From NCBI RefSeq assembly GCF_000374005.1, contig NZ_KB893167.1, positions 1 through 64,000 on the forward strand: DNA of 64,000 nucleotides. Reading direction: 5' to 3'. Positions 42,181 through 50,645 of the stretch are shown piece after piece. Position 1 is the stretch's first letter; each line of letters starts with the position of its first letter. Both the position numbers and the translations under genes were made by a program. The notes beneath the pieces are model-generated. The model was not told the origin of the DNA. It did no database searches and was given only the letters and a program-made list of their open reading frames with translations. This DNA comes from Kiloniella laminariae DSM 19542. GTDB lineage: Bacteria; Pseudomonadota; Alphaproteobacteria; Kiloniellales; Kiloniellaceae.

Positions 42181-44625
42181 ATGACCGAGCTTCTATCTGA
42201 TGCCAAAATTGTCATTATCGGGGGAGGGATCGTCGGGGCATCGACGGCCTATCACCTTGGAAAAATGGGATATAGCGATACCGTTTTGATTGAACGGGGC
42301 AAGTTAACCTCTGGAACGACATTCCATGCCGCCGGGCTTGTGGGCCAGTTGCGATCAAATGCCAATATCACCCAGTTGCTTGGTTATTCTGTCGATCTCT
42401 ATAAAACCCTTGAAGCCGAAACGGGGCAGGCGACCGGTTGGAAAATGAATGGCGGATTGCGCTTGGCCTGTAATCAGGAACGTTGGACAGAGGTCAAACG
42501 TCAGGCAACCACAGCCCATTCCTTTGGACTGGACATGCAGCTTCTTACCCCAAAGGAAGCGCAGGATCTTTGGCCAATGATGAATGTTGATGATGTTGTC
42601 GGGGCAGCATTTCTACCGACAGACGGACAGGCAAACCCTTCAGACATTACCCTCTCTCTGGCCAAGGGGGCCAGAATGAAGGGGGTAACAATAATGGAAG
42701 ACACAGAGGTTCTTGAGGTTCTGGTTGAGGACGGAAAGATAACCGGGGTTCTGACGAATAAAGGCCGTATTGCCTGTGAGAAGGTCGTAAACTGTTGCGG
42801 GCAATGGGCGCGGCAGGAGGCAAAAAAAGTCGGAGTTAACGTGCCGCTGGTATCTGTTGAACATCAGTACATGATTACCGAAAAAATCGAGGGTATCACA
42901 TCTGATCTACCTACGTTGAGAGACCCGGATCGCCTGACCTATTATAAAGAGGATGTTGGTGGATTGGTTATGGGGGGCTATGAGCCGAACGGCATTCCTT
43001 GGGCGGTTAAAGGGTTCCCCGAGAAATTTCACTTCTCTTTGCTGGATTCAAACTGGGATCATTTTGAACAGTTGATGGAGCTGGCTTTGGGGCGAGTTCC
43101 CGCTCTGGAGACCGCGGGCGTTCGAGAGCTGATTAACGGTCCTGAAAGTTTTACCCCGGATGGAAATTTCATTCTTGGCGAGGCTCCCGAGCTGAAGAAC
43201 TATTTTGTCGGTGCCGGATTTAATGCCTTTGGTATTGCTGCAGGTGGCGGTGCGGGTATGGCCCTGGCGGAATGGGTGGTGAACGGAGAGCCTCCCTATG
43301 ATCTCTGGCCTGCAGATATTCGTCGGTTTGGGCAGGCCCACTTCGATACGGACTGGGTCCGGAAGCGGACGCTGGAAGCCTATGGTAAACACTACACCAT
43401 GGCCTGGCCGTTCGAAGAGCACAAAACCGGTCGGCCGAACCGTCGCTCGCCTCTATACGAACGTTTGAAAGAACAGGGGGCCTGTTTTGGTGAAAAACTG
43501 GGTTGGGAAAGACCAAACTGGTTTGCTAAAAAAGGACAGGAACCCAAGGATATATACAGTTTTGAACGGCAAAATTGGTTTAACAATGTCGGTGAAGAGC
43601 ACAAGGCAACACGCGAAGCTGTAACGGTTTTTGACCAGTCTTCCTTTGCCAAATTCAAACTCATCGGCCCGGACGCCGAGAAGGCCTTATCCTGGATTTG
43701 TGCCAATGATGTCAGCAAAAAAACGGGAAGTCTGACTTATACCCAGATGCTCAATGACCGAGGTGGTGTTGAGTGTGATCTCACAGTTGTTCGCCTGGCG
43801 AAAGACGCGTTTTATATTGTCACGGGAACCGGGTATGCGACCCATGATTTTGACTGGATAAAACGCAATATACCAGAAGGTCTGAATGCTCACCTGGTGG
43901 ACGTGACTTCCGGCTTTGCTGTACTTTCAGTTATGGGGCCCGATGCCCGAAAGCTGTTGCAGAAAATCACTGAAGATAAACTGGATAATGACAATTTTCC
44001 TTTTGGATCCATACGGACCATTGGTATTGCCGGAGCGCCGGTCACAGCATTGCGAGTGACCTATGTCGGGGAATTGGGGTGGGAGCTCCATATTCCAACA
44101 GAGTTTGCAGCCTCGGTTTTTGAGGCCTTGAGCAAGGCTGGTGAGGAAGTTGGCCTGCGTAATGCAGGCTATCGCGCGATTGAAAGCTTGCGACTTGAAA
44201 AGGGCTATCGTGCCTGGGCGTCAGACATTGGGCCTGATCATACTCCGATAGAAGCGGGGATGTCCTGGGCCTGCAAGTTGAAGAGCGATATAGCGTTCAA
44301 GGGACGCAGTGCCCTGGAAACTCAGATTAAAAACGGCGTTAAAAAGCGGTTGTGCTGCTTTACTGTGGATGACCCGAATGTAGTCTTGCTTGGTCGGGAA
44401 ACGATCTATCGTAATGGGCAACGTGTGGGATGGCTGACTTCTGCCGGCTATGGTTTCACCATTGAGAAGAATATTGGTTATGGCTATGTCCGCTGTAGGG
44501 ACGGTGTCGATATGGCATATCTGAAGTCTGGTTCTTATCAGCTGGAAGTCGGGACCGAGCTGTTTGACTGCGCTATACAGTTCAAAGCTCTTTACGATCC
44601 GGAAATGCAGAAAATTAAACAGTAA
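42181..44625 (+). CDS. Dimethylglycine dehydrogenase-like FAD oxidoreductase with GcvT domains
   Basis: An 814-residue two-part enzyme. The N-terminal DAO/FAD domain (about 8-370) starts with VIIGGGIVGASTAYHLG and has TSGTTFHAAGLV, where His49 corresponds to the histidine that covalently binds FAD in dimethylglycine and sarcosine dehydrogenases. An FAO-type middle part follows, then GcvT domains from about residue 430 (GPDAEKALSWICANDV, YTQMLNDRGGVECDLTVVR, GYRAIESLRLEKGYRAWASDIGPDHTP). Such enzymes oxidatively remove N-methyl groups and transfer the one-carbon unit to tetrahydrofolate. The substrate is probably an N-methylated amino compound made or imported by the neighbours; dimethylglycine itself is only one possibility. 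Confidence 0.9.
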   Translation: MTELLSDAKIVIIGGGIVGASTAYHLGKMGYSDTVLIERGKLTSGTTFHAAGLVGQLRSNANITQLLGYSVDLYKTLEAETGQATGWKMNGGLRLACNQERWTEVKRQATTAHSFGLDMQLLTPKEAQDLWPMMNVDDVVGAAFLPTDGQANPSDITLSLAKGARMKGVTIMEDTEVLEVLVEDGKITGVLTNKGRIACEKVVNCCGQWARQEAKKVGVNVPLVSVEHQYMITEKIEGITSDLPTLRDPDRLTYYKEDVGGLVMGGYEPNGIPWAVKGFPEKFHFSLLDSNWDHFEQLMELALGRVPALETAGVRELINGPESFTPDGNFILGEAPELKNYFVGAGFNAFGIAAGGGAGMALAEWVVNGEPPYDLWPADIRRFGQAHFDTDWVRKRTLEAYGKHYTMAWPFEEHKTGRPNRRSPLYERLKEQGACFGEKLGWERPNWFAKKGQEPKDIYSFERQNWFNNVGEEHKATREAVTVFDQSSFAKFKLIGPDAEKALSWICANDVSKKTGSLTYTQMLNDRGGVECDLTVVRLAKDAFYIVTGTGYATHDFDWIKRNIPEGLNAHLVDVTSGFAVLSVMGPDARKLLQKITEDKLDNDNFPFGSIRTIGIAGAPVTALRVTYVGELGWELHIPTEFAASVFEALSKAGEEVGLRNAGYRAIESLRLEKGYRAWASDIGPDHTPIEAGMSWACKLKSDIAFKGRSALETQIKNGVKKRLCCFTVDDPNVVLLGRETIYRNGQRVGWLTSAGYGFTIEKNIGYGYVRCRDGVDMAYLKSGSYQLEVGTELFDCAIQFKALYDPEMQKIKQ

Positions 44626-44744
44626 TCCCTGACGGTTTTTGCCAGGGGCGCAATCTGGCGCTGAAAGGTACATTCATATCAGTGTTTGATCCGTATTTTT
44701 TGGTGCCAGATGAGATTTCCCGGATGATTATTTATTGGTGTTCC

Positions 44745-44781
44745 CGCAGATTTTGTCATACAAATCTGCGATCGGATTTGT
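44745..44781 (+). promoter_or_regulatory. Overlapping mutually exclusive inverted repeats before the Fe-ADH gene
   Basis: CGCAGATTT (44745-44753) pairs perfectly with AAATCTGCG (44762-44770) over an 8-base spacer. The second arm, extended as ACAAATC (44760-44766), also pairs with GATTTGT (44775-44781). The two pairings cannot form together. The element ends 65 bases before the GTG at 44847. It could be a tandem operator or a simple RNA switch. Confidence 0.55.
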
Positions 44782-44846
44782 CTGTCCGGTCTATAAACAA
44801 TATGCGTACAAAACGTAACGCCTTCCAATTCAAACGGAGAATAACC

Positions 44847-46025
44847 GTGAGCTATAAAATCGAGAATATGAAAGGGAACTGGAATTATCCAACCACCGTC
44901 CGTTTTGGTGTTGGCCGGATCCAGGAAATTGCCGCTGTCTGTAAAGGCCTTGGTATGAAAAACCCGCTTCTGATTACTGATCCGGGCCTCGCTGCCCTGC
45001 CAATGGTCACAGATATCGTCGCCCGCTGTAAGGCAGACGGTCTTGGCTGTGGTGTGTTCAGTGAAATCAAACCAAACCCGATTGGTAAAAATGTTGATGA
45101 TGGTGTTGCCTTTTACAAGGCAGGCAAGCACGACGGTGTGATTGCTTTTGGTGGCGGTAGTGGCCTTGATGCAGCGAAAGCTGTTGCTCTGATGGTTGGC
45201 CAGGATCGTCCGCTTTGGGATTTTGAAGATGTTGGTGATAACTGGGCACGGGCTGATGCTTCCAAGATCGCGCCGATTATCGCTGTCCCGACAACTTCAG
45301 GCACAGGTTCAGAAGTTGGCCGGGCCTCGGTCATCACTCAGGAAGAAACTCACCTGAAGAAAATTATCTTCCATCCTAAAATGATGCCTTCTGTGGTGAT
45401 TGATGATCCGGAGCTGACCGTTGGCCTTCCTGCCAAACTGACTGCTGCAACAGGCATGGACGCGTTGTCACATAATCTTGAGGCTTTCTGTGCGCCAGGG
45501 TATCACCCAATGGCAGACGGCATTGCGGTTGAGGGTATTCGGCTGATCCAGAAGTCACTGGTACAGGCTGTCCAGAATGGAAGCGACCTGGTTGCGCGTT
45601 CTGATATGATGATTGCCTCAAGCATGGGTGCAACGGCCTTTCAGAAAGGTCTTGGCGGTATGCATGCTCTGGCGCATCCCCTGGGCGGGATTTACGATGC
45701 CCACCATGGGATGCTTAATGCCGTATTGATGCCTTACGTTTTGATTGCAAACCGCTCTGTTATTGAAGAGCGTGCAGGTTATCTAGCGCGTTGCCTTGAT
45801 CTTGAGACAGCAACTTTTGATGCTTTCCTGAATTGGGTTCTTGATCTGCGCTCTACCCTGCAGATTCCAAATACACTCAAAGAAATCGGGATTGATCTTG
45901 ACCGTGCAGATGAAATTGGCGTTCTTGCTACTCAGGACCCTTCTGCTGGTGGAAATCCTATCCAGTTCACTGCTGCAGAATATGCAACGATCCTGTGCAA
46001 GGCGGTACAGGGTGATCTAAGCTAA
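44847..46025 (+). CDS. Iron-containing alcohol dehydrogenase
   Basis: A 392-residue group III (metal-dependent) alcohol dehydrogenase that interconverts an alcohol and its aldehyde with NAD(P). The nucleotide-binding GGGSGLDAAKAVAL lies near residue 95-108, and TTSGTGSEVG follows. Metal ligands are expected in GMDALSHNLEAF and HALAHPLGGIYDAHHG. I set the start at GTG 44847 because CGGAGA lies 6 bases upstream and the protein then begins as family members do; the frame is open to 44682. It is separated from the DMGDH-like gene by 221 bases with its own regulatory structure and ends in a strong terminator. It probably oxidises an amino alcohol or short alcohol from the same pathway (inference). 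Confidence 0.9.
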   Translation: MSYKIENMKGNWNYPTTVRFGVGRIQEIAAVCKGLGMKNPLLITDPGLAALPMVTDIVARCKADGLGCGVFSEIKPNPIGKNVDDGVAFYKAGKHDGVIAFGGGSGLDAAKAVALMVGQDRPLWDFEDVGDNWARADASKIAPIIAVPTTSGTGSEVGRASVITQEETHLKKIIFHPKMMPSVVIDDPELTVGLPAKLTAATGMDALSHNLEAFCAPGYHPMADGIAVEGIRLIQKSLVQAVQNGSDLVARSDMMIASSMGATAFQKGLGGMHALAHPLGGIYDAHHGMLNAVLMPYVLIANRSVIEERAGYLARCLDLETATFDAFLNWVLDLRSTLQIPNTLKEIGIDLDRADEIGVLATQDPSAGGNPIQFTAAEYATILCKAVQGDLS

Positions 46026-46053
46026 AATATTATAGCCTAGAGCAATGTAAGAG

Positions 46054-46086
46054 AAACCGGCTTCATTGATTTGAAGCCGGTTTTTT
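46054..46086 (+). terminator. Bidirectional terminator after Fe-ADH
   Basis: AAACCGGCTTCA (46054-46065) pairs with TGAAGCCGGTTT (46072-46083) with a 6-base loop, then more T. It serves the convergent flavoprotein gene too. Confidence 0.9.
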
Positions 46087-47317
46087 ATGTTCTGTTTTTT
46101 GCAGTCAGGTATTTATCAATCCCCTCGGCGACGTGAACACCCATAGAAAAACAGCCTTGTAGCAGATAACCGCCAGTTGGTGCCTCCCAGTCCAGCATTT
46201 CTCCAGCAAGAAAAACACCAGGCAGTGCGTTTAGCATAAGCTGTTCATCACATTCTGTGAAAGGAACGCCACCTGCTGTTGAGATGGCTCGGTCAAGGGG
46301 GCGAGGTCTTGCCAGTTTTATGGGAAGCCGTTTGATTTTCTGCGCCAGTAATGCGGGCGAATTAAACTCTTCTTTTGTCGTAAGTGCCTTGAGGAGAGCA
46401 AGAGCGGGGGGAGAAATCTTTAAACTCTGTTTCAAAGCTGCAGCTATAGAGTTGGAAATATTGCGCTCCAAAAGTTTCTGTGTGATCCCCTCCAAAGACA
46501 GCAAAGGTTTTAGATCGATTGTTATCTGGGCAATTTTTTCTTCTTCAATCCGGGTTCTTATCTCTTTGCTCAATGCATAGATTGCCCCACCCTCAAGGCC
46601 ATAAGACGCAATCATTATCTCCCCTTTTACATGAGAATCTCCGAGGTAGGCTTCGATATTTTTTAGAGGCTTACCAAAGTAATCTGGTGAAAAGGAGGAG
46701 GGCCAGTCTGTTTCAAAACCACAGTTGGTTGCTTTGAGTGGATTAACTCTGATGTTGTGCGATTTGAGAATTTCTACCCAAGATCCATCTGATCCCATTC
46801 TTGGCCAGCTGCCGCCGCCAAGAGCAAGGATTACAGCATCGTGGCTGAATTGCTCTACAGAGCCATCTGGTATGGCAACAGAGATGCTTTGCCCGGGACC
46901 AAAACCCAACCATCTATGGCGCAACTTCAATATAACGCCGCGGGTTACAAGATCATTGATCCAGGCTCTGAGCAATTCAGTTGCTTTGAATTTGACAGGG
47001 AAAATTCGACCACTGGTTCCGACAAATGTGTCTTGACCCAGTTTTTTACAAAAATCCTGCAGCATTCCCGGAGAATAATTCTTGATAATCTGCTCAAAAA
47101 AAACGGCATGCTCGCCATATTTTTTCACAAAGTCTTCAAGAGGCTCGCTATGTGTCAGGTTAAGGCCCCCACGACCCGCCAGCTGAAATTTACGGGCGAG
47201 TGAAGGTTTTGCTTCGTATAATGTTACCTGATATCCCTGTGACAAAAGCTGATCTGCTGCCATCAGTCCAGCCGGACCACCGCCAATAATCGCGACGTTT
47301 CGGGAATTTTTGGTCAC
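46085..47317 (-). CDS. NAD(P)/FAD-dependent oxidoreductase, HI0933/TIGR03862-like flavoprotein
   Basis: A 410-residue flavoprotein of the HI0933-like family. The FAD-binding motif VAIIGGGPAGLMAADQLL is at the N-terminus, followed by the family hallmark RKFQLAGRGGLNLTHSE. The C-terminus has GGVPFTECDEQLML, FLAGEMLDWEAPTGGYLLQGCFSMG, which is typical. The start is GTG with AGGAG upstream. A 7-bp hairpin (ATAAGGC / GCCTTAT, 47334-47353) lies in its leader. The catalytic function of this family is unproven. It stands alone, with a small unknown gene upstream. Confidence 0.88.
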   Translation of the reverse strand: MTKNSRNVAIIGGGPAGLMAADQLLSQGYQVTLYEAKPSLARKFQLAGRGGLNLTHSEPLEDFVKKYGEHAVFFEQIIKNYSPGMLQDFCKKLGQDTFVGTSGRIFPVKFKATELLRAWINDLVTRGVILKLRHRWLGFGPGQSISVAIPDGSVEQFSHDAVILALGGGSWPRMGSDGSWVEILKSHNIRVNPLKATNCGFETDWPSSFSPDYFGKPLKNIEAYLGDSHVKGEIMIASYGLEGGAIYALSKEIRTRIEEEKIAQITIDLKPLLSLEGITQKLLERNISNSIAAALKQSLKISPPALALLKALTTKEEFNSPALLAQKIKRLPIKLARPRPLDRAISTAGGVPFTECDEQLMLNALPGVFLAGEMLDWEAPTGGYLLQGCFSMGVHVAEGIDKYLTAKNRT

Positions 47318-47426
47318 TTTTTCTCTCCTGCGAATAAGGCGTTATAGCCTTATGGCGTATCAATGACCAGTTTCTAATATGATGTGAAGATCTTTTTGCC
47401 GACAGGTTGTTGCCAGGGAGATCCAG

Positions 47427-47651
47427 CTATTCAGGCTTGTCTTTCAGTGCCTTGAGAACTTTTTCTGCAAAAGCTCCCTGATCGTGGCGGTCTCTGAGGA
47501 AAAGCTCTACGGTTTTTCGGGCAGATTTCTTGTCATAGGGAACCTGTCCGTTCATACGCAGCTCAACCTCCTTGAGCACTTCGGGATCAAGTTTACTACG
47601 AAGTTTTTTCAGGTCCTGAATAACCTTGTCCCTGATCTGTTCATCGGACAT
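47427..47651 (-). CDS. Small conserved-looking helical protein, unknown function
   Basis: A 74-residue soluble, highly charged protein without cysteine, signal peptide or membrane segment. The sequence suggests three helices (MSDEQIRDKVIQDLKKLRS, EVLKEVELRMNG, RKTVELFLRDRHD), with a possible helix-hairpin arrangement. I do not recognise a family. It precedes the flavoprotein gene by 109 bases on the same strand and might be co-transcribed with it. Protein-like composition supports a real gene. Confidence 0.6.
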   Translation of the reverse strand: MSDEQIRDKVIQDLKKLRSKLDPEVLKEVELRMNGQVPYDKKSARKTVELFLRDRHDQGAFAEKVLKALKDKPE

Positions 47652-47976
47652 CTGTTTCTGCTTTCGGTGTGATTACAGAGATATAAAATTATGTATCTTT
47701 GCATTCTGCCACGGAATAGTCACAACTACCGCATATTTTTCTTTTTATCTGATAAGATAATCGAGTCAGTATCGTTCTATCTTGGTTATCATGATAAATC
47801 TGTGGTCCTTATCAACTTGTTTCAGCTCTCTGGATTTCTAGGATTTTACTTGAACAGAGAAGCCGGTAATTTAAAGTTGCCATCATGTTTTGTTAATGTA
47901 TATCAAGCCCTGTGTCTGTTTACTGCTCAGTTAATAGACTTGAAGTAAAACGTTAAATAAATGGATAGAAATCTAG
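47652..47976. other. AT-rich intergenic region without supported genes
   Basis: These 325 bases separate divergent genes and probably hold two promoters. An 85-codon plus-strand frame (47691-47948) exists, but it is low-complexity and hydrophobic, lacks a ribosome site and reflects AT richness. Confidence 0.5.
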
Positions 47977-48705
47977 ATGTCTCTTGGTCTGCGTGAAACC
48001 CGCCGTCGTCGTTCCCAAACTTTTCGCTGGACTTTGCTCAAGTGGCTTATTGCCCTGATAATGATCGGGGCTGCTGGATGGTATTCCTATTTGATCGGTA
48101 ATGATCTTGCAAACAAGGAAGTCAGCAAGCTTCAGAACAAAAACAGAGAGCTTGATCAAACTGTTCAGGAGTTAATGGGGCTGCGTGATCAGCTTAATCT
48201 TGAGCTCGAAGAAACAAAGCAGGTTTCCGCGGAACTGGAGAGCCGTTATCAGAATGATGTCCCGACCGGGGAAATTAAAATTCTGGTAAATGAAATTAAT
48301 AACAAGCTTGAAAATGGTGTTTCATTAGACCGGATCAAATTTCTGATCAGCACAGCGGCCAAAACTCAAAGCTGTGATAATGACCCGATTGAAAAGCGTT
48401 TCTTTGTCAACACACCCTTTTATACAGGGGCTCATGACAATATCGATTATGCGCGGGGCAGTGTGACAATAACCGCTCAGGGTGAATCTGCTTATAGTTC
48501 TGATGGTAAAGTTGAGGCCTGGTATGATCCGGCGAAGCCGATTGATGTTATTTTCACACTTCTTGGCGGAGAGCAGGTGAAGATTTCCGGGGAATTACCC
48601 TTACATAAATCTGTCGTCGTCAATGGTTCGGAATATCGCTTTACACTCAAAGCCGGTGCACGTGGTTTTATGCAGGCTATCGGCGACCGTTGTGATTATC
48701 CGTAA
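47977..48705 (+). CDS. Membrane-anchored coiled-coil protein, unknown function
   Basis: A 242-residue protein with a very basic N-terminus (RRRRSQ), a single membrane segment at about residues 23-42 (LIALIMIGAAGWYSYLI) and then a predicted coiled coil (about 48-92; KLQNKNRELDQTVQELMGL). The C-terminal part is periplasmic by the positive-inside rule and beta-rich, with two Cys (SCDND and DRCDYP) at its edges that could be bridged. I recognise no family. It lies 36 bases upstream of the 48742 gene, then tadD follows, so a link with the pilus or envelope is possible but unproven. Confidence 0.7.
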   Translation: MSLGLRETRRRRSQTFRWTLLKWLIALIMIGAAGWYSYLIGNDLANKEVSKLQNKNRELDQTVQELMGLRDQLNLELEETKQVSAELESRYQNDVPTGEIKILVNEINNKLENGVSLDRIKFLISTAAKTQSCDNDPIEKRFFVNTPFYTGAHDNIDYARGSVTITAQGESAYSSDGKVEAWYDPAKPIDVIFTLLGGEQVKISGELPLHKSVVVNGSEYRFTLKAGARGFMQAIGDRCDYP

Positions 48706-48741
48706 ATGCTTTGATGACATTCTCTTCGAGGAACAGCAATA

Positions 48742-49572
48742 ATGCTGCGCGAGGCGTTTGAATATTTTTTTACGGATTGTCGTAAAGATTTCAAACGTCT
48801 TGGTTATCTTCACGAAGCCATCGCCATTGAGGCCCGTTACAGGAGATGTCACAAAAGCTGGCATGAGCATCTGTCCAAAACAAAGCTGGAGATTCGAAAA
48901 GCCGTTGAGGCGACAGATGGACGTGAGCGGGTGGTTGTTCTGGGGGCAGGGGCTGCCCATGATATTCCTTTGGAATATCTCCTGAAAGAATTCACGCAGG
49001 TTGTTCTCGTCGATGTTGTTTTTCTTAAGCCCCTGAGGAAACTTGCACAAAAAACATCTAATTTGAATCTTGTTGAAGAGGATGTTACGGGGCTCGCCAA
49101 CAGAATTACTCCGTTAAAGCCAGGTGTGAAACGGGATCAGTTTCCTCTGCCCCGTCCTCCTGAAGAGCTTCTCATTCCTACGGATCTGGTTATTTCTTGT
49201 AATCTTTTATCTCAGCTCCCCATTCAAATCAGAAACCATCTTGTCGGGGGTATAGAGAACCAGGAAAACCCGACCCTGGACAGCTATTGCCGCAAGATCA
49301 TTGTCAGCCACCTTGATTGGATACAACGTTTTAATAGCTCACTGTTGCTTGTGACGGATCTGGAGCGTCTTCTTTCTCCTGTAAATAGACAGGAGGGCCC
49401 GGTTATCCGTGACAATGCTCTTTATGGTGTCGAGCTGATCTCGCAAGGGGAGCAGTGGATCTGGGACATTGCTCCCAGACCGGAAATTGATCCAAAGTAT
49501 GATTTAAAGCATTTGGTTGGCAGTTTCTTTTTTGCCCGGGGGCAAAGTATTGGATTTTCACAAGGTGAGTAA
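48742..49572 (+). CDS. Unrecognised protein with possible methyltransferase-like Rossmann fold
   Basis: A 276-residue cytosolic protein. After a helical N-terminal part (about 1-58) comes RVVVLGAGAAHDIPLEYLLKE, which looks like a SAM-binding motif I (VLGAGxxxD), then VVLVDVVFLKPL as motif II with an acidic end, and DLVISCNLLSQLP resembling motif IV. The C-terminal half has SHLDWIQRF and WIWDIAPRPEIDPKYDL. The pattern suggests a class I methyltransferase-like fold, but I cannot name a family or substrate. It lies 36 bases after the coiled-coil gene and 118 before tadD. Confidence 0.7.
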   Translation: MLREAFEYFFTDCRKDFKRLGYLHEAIAIEARYRRCHKSWHEHLSKTKLEIRKAVEATDGRERVVVLGAGAAHDIPLEYLLKEFTQVVLVDVVFLKPLRKLAQKTSNLNLVEEDVTGLANRITPLKPGVKRDQFPLPRPPEELLIPTDLVISCNLLSQLPIQIRNHLVGGIENQENPTLDSYCRKIIVSHLDWIQRFNSSLLLVTDLERLLSPVNRQEGPVIRDNALYGVELISQGEQWIWDIAPRPEIDPKYDLKHLVGSFFFARGQSIGFSQGE

Positions 49573-49690
49573 ATAAACAACTCAAGCATTAATCGACGTG
49601 TTGATAATGCCTGATGCTTAACCAATACTTAACAAGATCCTCGTTAGAGTAATGTGAATTATTTTTTCTGGTACCAGTGGGGCTATCTCT

Positions 49691-50584
49691 ATGGATCTCT
49701 GTTCTTTTAAACGGACAATATTTCTTGGTTCCGCGCTGCTGGCACTAACCGGTTGCTCGGTTATTAATGATATTTCCCTGGCTTTCAAGGATATGACTCA
49801 AAAGAATTCTCCTTCTGAGGAGGGGAGCACTGCAACTTCCATTGAAGATGAAGTCGATCCTGCGACCGCAGAGGTGTATAATATTGCAGAAGAAACCTAT
49901 AAAAGAGGTGATGTAAGGACTGCAATTGGGCTTTATCAGCGCGCTTTTGAGCTGGACCCCTCCAACCCGAGACCAATGATCCGGATAGGAGAGATTCTGA
50001 TCAGGCAAGGTGAACATCTGGCTGCGGGGCAGGCTTATCGCCAGGCGCTTGTTGTTGAGCCCAAGAATACAGAAGCCAAGCGTGGCCTTGGAGTCTCTTT
50101 TCTCAGTCGGGGGCAGGTTGATCTCGCGATTGAACAGTTCTCAGAAGGACTGGCAATCAAAAAAGACAGCAAGCTCCTGAATGTCATGGGCGTTGCCTAT
50201 GATAAAAAAGAAGAGCGACAGACTGCCCAGAAATACTATAGAGAAGGTTTGGAAATAGATCCGGATAACCTGACGTTGCGCAGCAATCTCGGGCTGTCAC
50301 TTGCACATGCAGGACAGCATAACGAGGCGATAACCCTGCTCTATGCTGTTTCAAAAGAACCGAGAGCGACGATTGCACACCGTCAGATGCTTGCAATGGC
50401 CTATACCCTCGCCGGGGATCTCGAGGCTGCAGAACAGACGTCGCGTATTGATATGGATGATGCTGATGTCGCTCAGCGCATGCGTTATTTTAACAGCCTG
50501 AACCCTTCAGAAAATACCAGTAAAAAACACCCGACACTGGCCGTTACCGTTGAGACGATTGAGCCTGAACCTCTTCCAAATTGA
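49691..50584 (+). CDS. tadD: TadD-like TPR lipoprotein
   Basis: A 297-residue lipoprotein (lipobox ALTGC, Cys at about residue 22) with tandem tetratricopeptide repeats across about residues 58-250, such as AEETYKRGDVRTAIGLYQRAFELDPSNP and AGQAYRQALVVEPKN. TadD-type proteins help assemble or position the outer-membrane secretin in Tad pilus systems. It lies on the opposite strand, tail to tail with tadC, and shares a bidirectional terminator. The locus context is the main reason for naming it TadD rather than a generic TPR lipoprotein. Confidence 0.85.
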   Translation: MDLCSFKRTIFLGSALLALTGCSVINDISLAFKDMTQKNSPSEEGSTATSIEDEVDPATAEVYNIAEETYKRGDVRTAIGLYQRAFELDPSNPRPMIRIGEILIRQGEHLAAGQAYRQALVVEPKNTEAKRGLGVSFLSRGQVDLAIEQFSEGLAIKKDSKLLNVMGVAYDKKEERQTAQKYYREGLEIDPDNLTLRSNLGLSLAHAGQHNEAITLLYAVSKEPRATIAHRQMLAMAYTLAGDLEAAEQTSRIDMDDADVAQRMRYFNSLNPSENTSKKHPTLAVTVETIEPEPLPN

Positions 50585-50608
50585 TTTGAAATATTGAGCA
50601 GATTCATG

Positions 50609-50645
50609 AAAACTACCTGAAGGCCTCCCTTTAGGTAGTTTTTTT
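50609..50645. terminator. Bidirectional terminator between tadD and tadC
   Basis: AAAACTACCT (50609-50618) pairs with AGGTAGTTTT (50633-50642), followed by more T. It serves both convergent transcripts. Confidence 0.88.

Noticed and set aside
44682-44846. N-terminal extension of the iron alcohol dehydrogenase
   Set aside because: The extension would encode the palindromic regulatory element, and CGGAGA before GTG 44847 gives a family-typical start.
47691-47948. 85-codon plus-strand frame in the gap before the coiled-coil gene
   Set aside because: AT-rich, hydrophobic low-complexity translation with no ribosome site; looks like chance.
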